46,185 nt of DNA from a virus. Below are positions 8,511-14,272 of this stretch, one piece after another. The notes beneath the pieces are model-generated. The model ran no database searches and was not told where the DNA came from. It was given only the letters and a program-made list of their open reading frames with translations. The stretch is taken from the IMG/VR virus record IMGVR_UViG_3300029327_000047, positions 1 through 46,185 of that record. One strand, 5' to 3'. Numbering within the stretch: the first letter of the stretch is position 1; every line of letters starts with the position of its first letter. The position numbers and the translations under genes are program-made.

Positions 8511-10056
8511 CCTCCCCCTCCTTATCCAGTATCTTGCGTATATTGCTCCGCTTCCTGGCCGCCGCTCTCAGGATCGCCGCATCAAGTGACCCTTCGACAA
8601 CTAGATAGTGAATCAGCACGTTTCGTATTTGCCCTATTCGGTGGATTCGATCTTCCGCCTGTTCATTCTCCCCTGGTACCCAGGACGCCTCGGCAAACAC
8701 GATATCGGAACTCGCCGTCAAGGTGATGCCGGTTCCCGCGGCGATGATGTTTCCGATAAAAACTCGCGTGAAAGGGTTATTTTGGAAACGATCAACATAG
8801 GCTTGTCGTAGGGCGGCGGCGGTCTGACCGGTAATTACCACCGGCCCGTATTGCTCCAATCCGCGCGTAAGAATTTCGATGACGTCTCTGTGGTGGGCGT
8901 AGATGACGATTTTCGCCACTCCGTCATCAAGCATGTCCCGGACGTAGCGAACAACGTGCGGGGCTTTGGCGATTCCCATTTCCCTTCGGATCTCGGGCAG
9001 GACCGATCCGACTGGCGCGCCGTGTCTGATAATCTCGGATGCCGAGAAACCCGACTCGCGGCGCAAAACTTTAGCAGCGCCGCCATCGGCGGGAAAAACA
9101 ACCATCTTGTATTGTTTTTCGGGCAGGTCCTGCAGAACGTCTTTTTTTAGCCGGCGAACCATGAATCCGGCTCGCAAACGCATGTAAAGTTCGTCTTCAT
9201 TTCTGACGCCTACGATCGATTGGCCGAACTGCCCTTGGACCACCACGGCGTAGTAGTTCAAAAATGCCCGATAATTCATATGATCGATTGTTTCCGGGGC
9301 GAGTTTTCGGACAATCGGGTAGATCTCGTTTACGCGATTAGGTACCGGAGTCCCGGTGAGAACGAGCTTGCGAGGTGCGGCGTCAATCAGGCCGGGCTTT
9401 CCACGGGTGCCGAGAACGGCTTTGGTGCGCCGGGCCTCCGGATTTTTAATGTAGTGGCCTTCATCAACTATCACGAGATCGAATCGGCCGGGGCTAAATG
9501 CGAGATTGTTGCAAAGGTCATAGCTGGTAATGATAGTTCGGTCTTTCAGTGCTGAACGAGGACGGGTGAGACAGACATCGAGACCTGGATTATAAAGATG
9601 CCATTTCTCAATCTCACGCGCCCAATTGAGCCGAAGGCCCGCCGGGCAGATAATCAGGAGTCTCGACAGTCCCAGGTAATTCGCAACTCCGAGAGCCTGG
9701 ATGGTCTTTCCGAGACCCGGCTCATCCCCTATAAGGCAGTTTTGGTGTCTGGATGCATAGACGATCCCGGCTTTTTGAAACGGCATGTATTCAAGACCTT
9801 CAGGGGCCGGAATCGGTAGAATCGAATTTACGGCCTTTGATTCTTCAATGGATTGCAGATACGGATTCAGGATTGTCGCCGCCGGGCCTTCGGCAAAATG
9901 GGCGAACCGAAGCGCCCGGAATACAGAAGAGGTTTTCCAGAAACCCCGGTCGTCCCACTCAAAGCGGGCTTTTCGAGCCTCGTTGCGAACCGAAAAAGCG
10001 TTCATGAGGCCGAAAAGATTGGAGGACGCGGAGTATTTGAGAACAGGAGATAACAT
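8476..10056 (-). CDS. SNF2-family DNA helicase/translocase, 526 aa
   Basis: A complete SNF2-type ATPase: Walker A GDEPGLGKTIQALG, motif Ia IICPAGLRLNW, Walker B IVDEGHYIKN, motif III LTGTPVPNR, then in the second lobe IGNIIAAGTGITLT (motif V) and ENEQAEDRIHRIGQ (motif VI). Size and layout resemble SMARCAL1-like phage helicases found beside DUF2800 and DUF2815 genes. The ATG at 10056 has no strong ribosome site; a start at 10005 is an alternative. Unlike the other helicase of this operon, it is in one piece. Confidence 0.93.
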   Translation of the reverse strand: MLSPVLKYSASSNLFGLMNAFSVRNEARKARFEWDDRGFWKTSSVFRALRFAHFAEGPAATILNPYLQSIEESKAVNSILPIPAPEGLEYMPFQKAGIVYASRHQNCLIGDEPGLGKTIQALGVANYLGLSRLLIICPAGLRLNWAREIEKWHLYNPGLDVCLTRPRSALKDRTIITSYDLCNNLAFSPGRFDLVIVDEGHYIKNPEARRTKAVLGTRGKPGLIDAAPRKLVLTGTPVPNRVNEIYPIVRKLAPETIDHMNYRAFLNYYAVVVQGQFGQSIVGVRNEDELYMRLRAGFMVRRLKKDVLQDLPEKQYKMVVFPADGGAAKVLRRESGFSASEIIRHGAPVGSVLPEIRREMGIAKAPHVVRYVRDMLDDGVAKIVIYAHHRDVIEILTRGLEQYGPVVITGQTAAALRQAYVDRFQNNPFTRVFIGNIIAAGTGITLTASSDIVFAEASWVPGENEQAEDRIHRIGQIRNVLIHYLVVEGSLDAAILRAAARKRSNIRKILDKEGEDANQVAAGGKA

Positions 10057-10078
10057 AGTTATGGCTCAATCCAGACGA

Positions 10079-10450
10079 TTAAAGGAAAGAAACTGATTCG
10101 TGAAAACACTCCAGCGGAAGCTGTTTCACCCGTTTTTGGATTTTCTTGAGTATGTTTTCCTCATGACGCACCCGGAGTTCAGTGGTCGCAATCAGGATTG
10201 AAACGAAATCGAAACCGTCAAGTGATTTCAAAAAAGCGCGATGGGCCGGGCGTTCATCGCACTCAACACAGGCTCGGAACCGAAATGTTCGGTACTGCAT
10301 GCACCTGGAAGCCCCCTCACAAGGACTGCGATCCGCTTTTAGGAAAAAAGCCTTTCGAAGACCCTGCGGCGCCGAATTAATAAGCGCTTCCAAACTTTTC
10401 AGTACCTCGTTCTTGGCGACCGGGCATTCCAGCTGGCCTACTCTGTCCAT
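10079..10450 (-). CDS. Hypothetical protein, 123 aa
   Basis: Not recognised. Cys residues at 9, 44, 50, 61 and 64 (CVECDERPAHR) and a basic C-terminal helix (ILKKIQKRVKQL) are visible; no catalytic motif. It lies between the first gene of the leftward operon and the SNF2 helicase gene and overlaps the former by 72 bp, which is long; a shorter form starting at the ATG at 10300 is possible. Confidence 0.55.
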   Translation of the reverse strand: MDRVGQLECPVAKNEVLKSLEALINSAPQGLRKAFFLKADRSPCEGASRCMQYRTFRFRACVECDERPAHRAFLKSLDGFDFVSILIATTELRVRHEENILKKIQKRVKQLPLECFHESVSFL

Positions 10451-10619
10451 TACTCTGCATCCTGTAATTGGCGATTTTTGTGTAAACCACTTCTCCGCGT
10501 TCCATCGCCCGCATTGTCAGGCTCGGACTTATCCGAAGAATCACGAGCGACCTTCGAAGATCCGGTTCCGAAATCGGTATCCATTCGTTTCGGCGATTAA
10601 AGTTAACCTCGAATTGCAT
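10377..10619 (-). CDS. Small hypothetical protein, first gene of the leftward operon, 80 aa
   Basis: Unknown function. The ATG at 10619 has AAAGGGGG directly upstream. The product has a mixed N-terminal part (FNRRNEWIPISEPDLRRSL) and a helix MRAMERGEVVYTKIANYRM like those of small phage DNA-metabolism proteins. First gene after the long leader of the leftward promoter, so it should be an early product. Confidence 0.55.
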   Translation of the reverse strand: MQFEVNFNRRNEWIPISEPDLRRSLVILRISPSLTMRAMERGEVVYTKIANYRMQSNGQSRPAGMPGRQERGTEKFGSAY

Positions 10620-10791
10620 AAGCCCCCTTTCCGACTTCCCCCTCATTCCCGCGCTACCCGCTTCATCCCGCGACCCCGCAGAGCGATTCAGAGGTTTTAT
10701 TACGGTCCTTTTCCGGTGCCGTCCCGGTTGGCCATGCCGGTTCGGGATAGGCTCAGATCAGGTATTTCTCTATTTTGGTTTTGTTTTATTT

Positions 10792-10820
10792 TTGAGGGCG
10801 GAAGGATCGGGTGCCCTCAA
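10792..10820 (-). other. Hairpin at 5' end of the leftward early leader
   Basis: A perfect 8-bp inverted repeat TTGAGGGC/GCCCTCAA with a 13-nt loop begins about 4 nt after the predicted leftward start point. It is followed on the transcript by an A-rich, not U-rich, run, so it is not an intrinsic terminator. The rest of the leader (10620-10791, no gene seen) is GC-rich with further short inverted repeats (CCGG/CCGG). A 5' stabilising or antitermination (put/nut-like) role is possible. Confidence 0.5.
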
Positions 10821-10824
10821 GCTG

Positions 10825-10850
10825 GAGAACAAGATACACAAGTTAGCTTG
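10825..10850. promoter_or_regulatory. Operator copy over the leftward promoter
   Basis: Matches 23 of 26 positions with the reverse complement of 12212-12237, the divergent repressor/Cro control region. The core here is GATACACAAGTTA. It covers the -10 of the leftward promoter, as expected for repression by the S24 repressor of this element. Confidence 0.8.
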
Positions 10851-10859
10851 AGTTGTCGA
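10831..10859 (-). promoter_or_regulatory. Leftward early promoter (PL-like)
   Basis: On the minus strand, -35 TCGACA (10854-10859), 17-bp spacer and -10 TATCTT (10831-10836). It has the same layout as the rightward promoter at 12202-12231 and is covered by a copy of the operator. It would drive the whole minus-strand block from 10619 to int. Confidence 0.7.
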
Positions 10860-10916
10860 GAGAAAAGATAAAGTACACTGGATAATGCCGAAGGCGCGGA
10901 GCGCCCCGAACGTATG

Positions 10917-10940
10917 AAAAAGCTAATCGGAAACCGGATT
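10917..10940 (-). terminator. Candidate terminator of the repressor operon
   Basis: On the minus strand, 8 nt after the membrane-protein stop codon, AATC(C)GG-TTT-CCGATT forms a six-pair hairpin with one bulge, and TTTTT follows after AGC. Position fits the end of the repressor transcript before the leftward promoter. Stem strength is modest. Confidence 0.4.
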
Positions 10941-10947
10941 TTGGAGT

Positions 10948-11436
10948 CTAGTTTTTTATTGCTGGTTGGTCTTTACCGCAAAATCGGCAGATGGAAGCAG
11001 CCAGAAGGATATCCTCAGCGCAGAAGACGCAAGGCTTTGTGGGCTTTCGAAACTGAAATCTGTTCCAAAGAGTAATGATGGTTCCAATGAGGGTAAGTAA
11101 AGAGGATATAATCAGATATATAAGTCGTTCGTTCAAAAGACCTATATTATGTATTCTATTGCCCGTGGCGCTTGGAACGCTCGTCTCCATCGTTAATGAG
11201 AAAAAAAGACCGAAAATGCCCATTACAAGGATGATCCGGCCAAAATTTATTCTCGGTAAGATGCCACGGCCACTAATCCAGCGTCCAAGGCAAAAAAGCC
11301 CTATTCCGATTAAAAGGATTACAGATAGAAATGGGCCACCGGACTTGATTTGACAAGAAACAAACAGAGCTAATGCAACAAAAAAGAGACCTAAAATCTG
11401 TAATACTATGGAGAGTATCCTAAAGATCAGAGGCAT
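10948..11436 (-). CDS. Four-helix membrane protein with C-terminal zinc ribbon, 162 aa
   Basis: Four hydrophobic segments are visible: FRILSIVLQILGLFFVALAL, FLSVILLIGIGLFCLG, RIILVMGIFGLFF and YLIISSLLTLIGTIITL. They are followed by a cytoplasmic-looking zinc ribbon, CVFCAEDILLAASICRFCG. The ATG at 11436 has AAGGAG 7 nt upstream. It lies 10 bp after the repressor gene on the same strand, so it should be expressed in the lysogen. Repressor-linked membrane proteins of temperate phages often block superinfection; that function is inferred from position only. Confidence 0.75.
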   Translation of the reverse strand: MPLIFRILSIVLQILGLFFVALALFVSCQIKSGGPFLSVILLIGIGLFCLGRWISGRGILPRINFGRIILVMGIFGLFFSLTMETSVPSATGNRIHNIGLLNERLIYLIISSLLTLIGTIITLWNRFQFRKPTKPCVFCAEDILLAASICRFCGKDQPAIKN

Positions 11437-11446
11437 TCTTCGCTCC

Positions 11447-12208
11447 TTACCGTTTGGCCCACCACCAGGCCACGCGGCCAACTATTCTCTCATAACTGTC
11501 ACTCGCTTTCATGTAAATTCGAGAACCTTCCTCCTGGCGGTTTTCGGGATCAGCGATGACTAAATCTGATTCTTCAATATACCTCAGCCACTTCACGGTT
11601 ACCCAGGTATCTTCTCGATTGGATTCACGAAACACAACCATTTTATTATTGAGTTCACTAGCGACTCTGTCCGCATGGTCTATAGCAATCACATCCCCGT
11701 GTTCCAGTATTGGAGACATCGAGGAACCGCGCACATGAGCACAGGTGTAAAACTCCGGATCGTGCTTCATCCAATCACTAGAGGCATAGATAAGCACCCA
11801 CCCCTCAATATCATTTTCGCTTATTTGCGTCGGCGAGCCCGCCGCAATACCATCTTTCAAAAGTCGTATTGGAATATAGTGCTGCATTGAAAGGGGTGAT
11901 GCCGCGGTAAAGGCCCTTAATTTAGGGGTAATGTCAACTATCAGATCCGGGGGTTTAATAGCCCCGCCTGATCTTCCGAAAAACCAGTCCATGGGTTTCC
12001 CGAGCACCTTAGATAGCCCAAATAGAACCGCAGAATTTGGAATAGCCCCACTGTTAATCATATTGCCGATAGCTGTTGCGGTTAAAGAAAAACCGGCGTC
12101 CGCCATCATTCTCGAAAGAGATGCGGGGATGAGTCTCTTTTCCTCCATAGCTCTTAGAAGCTGCGAAGAAAAGATGTCGGAAAGTTCGCTTGATTTCGAA
12201 TTTGACAT
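11447..12208 (-). CDS. CI/LexA-type S24 repressor, 253 aa
   Basis: Lysogeny repressor. The N-terminal part (about 15-75) is an HTH domain ending in GKPMDWFFG. The C-terminal half is an S24 LexA-like fold: the Ala-Gly bond in IAAGSPTQIS (A123-G124) is the likely autocleavage site, GSSMSPILEHGD carries the nucleophile Ser163, and TVK206 supplies the general-base Lys. This predicts SOS-triggered induction. The ATG at 12208 has no Shine-Dalgarno and a TTAACT box 6-11 nt upstream, so the message may be leaderless as for lambda cI from PRM. An in-frame ATG at 12289 would run through the divergent promoter and is less likely. Confidence 0.92.
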   Translation of the reverse strand: MSNSKSSELSDIFSSQLLRAMEEKRLIPASLSRMMADAGFSLTATAIGNMINSGAIPNSAVLFGLSKVLGKPMDWFFGRSGGAIKPPDLIVDITPKLRAFTAASPLSMQHYIPIRLLKDGIAAGSPTQISENDIEGWVLIYASSDWMKHDPEFYTCAHVRGSSMSPILEHGDVIAIDHADRVASELNNKMVVFRESNREDTWVTVKWLRYIEESDLVIADPENRQEEGSRIYMKASDSYERIVGRVAWWWAKR

Positions 12209-12231
12209 AATTAAGTTAACTTGTGTATCAT
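12202..12231 (+). promoter_or_regulatory. Rightward early promoter (PR-like)
   Basis: A consensus -35 TTGACA (12202-12207), an 18-bp spacer and -10 TATCAT (12226-12231) lie 35 bp before the Cro-like start codon. The operator overlaps the -10, so the repressor would shut this promoter. Confidence 0.82.
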
Positions 12232-12237
12232 GTTCTC
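12212..12237. promoter_or_regulatory. Operator in the repressor/Cro divergent region
   Basis: The 17-bp partial dyad at 12218-12234 has half sites AACTTGTG and ATCATGTT (6 of 8 positions symmetric). An adjoining 10-bp perfect palindrome AAGTTAACTT lies at 12213-12222. The same sequence recurs inverted at 10825-10850 and in part at 12486-12506, as expected for the binding site of the repressor or of the Cro-like protein. Confidence 0.8.
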
Positions 12238-12265
12238 GGTAATCAAATTGAGAGGAAATCAACTC

Positions 12266-12526
12266 ATGCCGACACAACGCCTGTCCCAAGGCAAACTCAT
12301 AAAGATGGCGCTCATCGAGTGCGAAATGACTCAGCGCGACCTCGCGAAACGTCTGGGGATAGCTGTATCCAGTCTGAATATGAAGCTTCTAGGAGAGCGC
12401 ACCTTCACCGATCATGAAAAGAATCAGATAGCCGGGGCGCTCGGGAAAACTGTTGAAGAGCTGTTCCCATCCGATGATAGCGAATGTGAACAAAATACAC
12501 AAGCAGAGGGTTACTCGTCTATTTGA
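12266..12526 (+). CDS. Cro-like HTH regulator, 86 aa
   Basis: Small XRE/Cro-family DNA-binding protein: LIKMALIECEMTQRDLAKRLGI and SVSSLN-like recognition region (AVSSLNMKLLG), followed by EKNQIAGALGKTVEELF. The ATG at 12266 has AGAGGA 9 nt upstream. It is divergent from the repressor and first in the rightward transcript, the position of Cro in lambdoid phages. It likely antagonises the repressor by binding the same operators, one of which lies in its own 3' end. Confidence 0.85.
   Translation: MPTQRLSQGKLIKMALIECEMTQRDLAKRLGIAVSSLNMKLLGERTFTDHEKNQIAGALGKTVEELFPSDDSECEQNTQAEGYSSI
12486..12506. promoter_or_regulatory. Third operator-like site inside the Cro-like gene
   Basis: GAACAAAATACACAAGC matches 15 of 17 positions of GAACAAGATACACAAGT at 10827-10843, in the same orientation. 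It sits in the last 40 bp of the Cro-like coding region, about 260 bp from the promoter site, a distance at which repressor looping is possible. Confidence 0.6.
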
Positions 12527-12854
12527 TCTTTCCTCAGCCTTCCCGCCAGGCGCAACCGTAAAGGCGGGCATGTCTCCAGCTAGGGGCCGGAAACCAGTAT
12601 CGGGCACCGCCGCATGCCTTGAGAAGACCGGCTCCACTCCTCTAATCCCCCTTTCACTGGAGGGCCTTCCGGGCCTTCCCGCGAGAGAGCGATTAAACCC
12701 CGAAGACCAAAAACTCCATTTGATCCGACCCGCTTAGGGAAGCGGGAGTTATAGGCGTGCGCGGAGCACCCCCGCCGGAGGGGCTTAGGCGGGCCGGATG
12801 AAATGGGGAGAACCACTTGCATTGAAACCTTACGGACCTGGAGGGGGAACCCGT
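12527..12854. other. Gene-free structured region after the Cro-like gene
   Basis: No convincing gene in 328 bp. It holds three GC-rich inverted repeats: CCCGCC/GGCGGG at 12542-12568, CCCGCTT/AAGCGGG with a 4-nt loop at 12729-12746, and CCCGCC/GGCGGG at 12771-12793. None has a U run, so they are not ordinary terminators. This is where lambdoid phages keep nut and tR1 signals, so an RNA-based control element is plausible. One short frame (from 12570) runs through it but is Pro-rich and unlike a protein. Confidence 0.5.
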
Positions 12855-13037
12855 ATGGAACTTGCCGAGTACACCCACGCCTGCACCAAAATCGCAAAAC
12901 AGCAATATGGAATCGAGCCGCACTGGACCCTGGAATCTTTCCGAGTGATGCACAAACTCGAGATTCCGGCGGAACTGGCGGTAAGGGAGAGATTCGAGGA
13001 ATACGGAATTGCTCAGGGAGAAATGAATGAAAGTTGA
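12855..13037 (+). CDS. Small hypothetical protein, 60 aa
   Basis: Unknown function. The ATG at 12855 follows GGAGGGGG. The product is helical and charged (MELAEYTHACTKIAKQQYG...LAVRERFEEYGIAQG) with no recognised motif. It overlaps the next gene by 11 bp and opens the right early/middle operon. Confidence 0.6.
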   Translation: MELAEYTHACTKIAKQQYGIEPHWTLESFRVMHKLEIPAELAVRERFEEYGIAQGEMNES

Positions 13038-13251
13038 TCGACCGATAAATTTCAAATCTTCGGAACCGCTGGAAAGCCTCATATCCAAAGTTGTCCTCAA
13101 GCTGGATAAAGAGAAGTCTAAAGTTTTACGAGCATGTGTCCTGCTCAGCATACCTCAAATTCTCGCTCATCCTGAACTAGTGGACAGTTTAGGAGACGGT
13201 GAAGTGGATGTCAGTAATATATTGGTATTACTAACCACGTCGCCCACTTAA
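13027..13251 (+). CDS. Small hypothetical protein, 74 aa
   Basis: Unknown function. Starts at an ATG inside the end of the previous gene, with AGGGAG about 7 nt upstream. Sequence suggests a helical protein (LESLISKVVLKLDKEKSKVL) without Cys pairs or transmembrane segments. Confidence 0.55.
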   Translation: MKVDRPINFKSSEPLESLISKVVLKLDKEKSKVLRACVLLSIPQILAHPELVDSLGDGEVDVSNILVLLTTSPT

Positions 13252-13264
13252 CAGGAGGTGGATA

Positions 13265-13405
13265 ATGGTGGTCTACTTAGCTGGAATTTTCACCGGTGTT
13301 CTGATCGGGGCGGTAATTATCGGTCTACTGCGTGGCGGCAATCCCCCGGATCTGACCGAAGAGCAAAAGCAAATGCGCATGATGGCCGAAAGTCTCCAGA
13401 AATGA
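13265..13405 (+). CDS. Small single-span membrane protein, 46 aa
   Basis: The protein begins with one hydrophobic helix (VYLAGIFTGVLIGAVIIGLL) and ends with a charged tail (LTEEQKQMRMMAES). AGGAGG lies 6 nt before the ATG, and its stop overlaps the next start (ATGA). Topology would be a short N-terminal anchor with a cytoplasmic tail. Role unknown. Confidence 0.6.
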   Translation: MVVYLAGIFTGVLIGAVIIGLLRGGNPPDLTEEQKQMRMMAESLQK

Positions 13406-13689
13406 TCGAGACTACCTGGACCTGCCGCAACTGCGGGCCGCTCGATGTGAATCTGTTTTCACCCGGAAACAAAAGTCTTTGCAGGAAGTGCAACAATGAA
13501 CGGCATAAACGGTACAAATATGGCGGCAGAGGGAAAAAGATTGCACGGCACCGAATCCTCTGTGCCCGGTGCAAAAGGTATTTTATGGGCAAAAAGGCCA
13601 CTTATTGTCCCCAATGTGCGGTCATAGTGGGGCGCGAGACAAAGGAATCTGGCCGGATCGTCCGGCGAGAACAGGGTACAAACCTTTAA
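13402..13689 (+). CDS. Double zinc-ribbon protein, 95 aa
   Basis: Four CxxC pairs are visible: CRNC, CRKC, CARC and CPQC, enough for two zinc ribbons, with a basic stretch between them (RHKRYKYGGRGKKIARHR). Likely a nucleic-acid-binding phage protein. The ATG at 13402 overlaps the preceding stop codon, so translation is probably coupled; an upstream in-frame ATG at 13258 would run across the membrane-protein gene. Confidence 0.65.
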   Translation: MIETTWTCRNCGPLDVNLFSPGNKSLCRKCNNERHKRYKYGGRGKKIARHRILCARCKRYFMGKKATYCPQCAVIVGRETKESGRIVRREQGTNL

Positions 13690-13743
13690 CCGTGGGGGCG
13701 GGCGTCCTGGGCAACGCCTGCTCCCATAAAAAGGGGGCAATAA

Positions 13744-14055
13744 ATGGCCGAAATAACTGAAGTGGTTTCAGCCATAGGCCGCGAAAGAGGTTACCAGGAC
13801 GAAAAATGGGGCACCATAAAAGATCATCCTCACGATGTCCCTGGCTGGCTACTAATAATGAAATCCGAGCTTGATGAAGCATTTGAAGCCTGGGTGCACA
13901 ACGGCGGCAAGCAAGAAGCTCTGAGAGAGATACTGCAGGTTGTAGCTACCGGTGTGGCCTGCCTCGAACAACACGGAGTCTTCGAGCGCGAATGCAGCGG
14001 GAAAGGGGTCAAACGGGATACGGATAAAACAGGCACCTATACTCGGAGATCCTAA
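13744..14055 (+). CDS. MazG-like nucleotide pyrophosphohydrolase, 103 aa
   Basis: All-alpha NTP pyrophosphatase type. The N-terminal RERGYQDEKWG and the acidic helices IMKSELDEAFEAWV and REILQVVATGVACLE supply the ExxxE/D-like metal-binding residues of the MazG superfamily. Phages carry such enzymes to trim nucleotide pools or alarmone signals; the substrate cannot be told. The ATG has AGGGGG 7 nt upstream. Confidence 0.75.
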   Translation: MAEITEVVSAIGRERGYQDEKWGTIKDHPHDVPGWLLIMKSELDEAFEAWVHNGGKQEALREILQVVATGVACLEQHGVFERECSGKGVKRDTDKTGTYTRRS

Positions 14056-14056
14056 C

Positions 14057-14272
14057 GTGAATCTCAAATATGTTGCCAAGGGCAACGCAATTTCGAAAGA
14101 AGATTTCACCGAGATTGAAAAACGGGTAGGCGGACCATCCGAAGCGGCAAGAATCGCGGGCCTTAATCGCGTGACCTGGTGGAAGCTCAAAGAGGGCAAG
14201 CGCAGACTGACTCCGCACATGCAAAAGCATATCACAATGATGCTGCAAACGATTCGGATGCCGCTTACGTGA
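14057..14272 (+). CDS. HTH DNA-binding protein, 71 aa, GTG start
   Basis: Cro/XRE-like helix-turn-helix: GGPSEAARIAGLNRVTWWKL then KEGKRRLTPHMQKHI, the pattern of small phage regulators. The GTG at 14057 is preferred: it follows GGAG at 8 nt and lies 1 nt after the MazG-like gene, while an upstream in-frame ATG at 13952 overlaps that gene by 100 bp. The stop overlaps the next start (GTGA). Confidence 0.7.
   Translation: MNLKYVAKGNAISKEDFTEIEKRVGGPSEAARIAGLNRVTWWKLKEGKRRLTPHMQKHITMMLQTIRMPLT

Noticed and set aside
10914-11063. 49-codon plus-strand frame antisense to the membrane protein end
   Set aside because: No ribosome site and it would read through the terminator region against the operon; composition unlike neighbouring genes.
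12208-12289. Longer repressor start at 12289
   Set aside because: Would place 27 codons across the rightward promoter, operator and Cro-like start; residues there do not look like protein and the HTH domain starts after 12208.
12570-12737. Pro-rich frame after the Cro-like gene
   Set aside because: Low-complexity product, no good ribosome site, and the DNA is better explained by inverted repeats.
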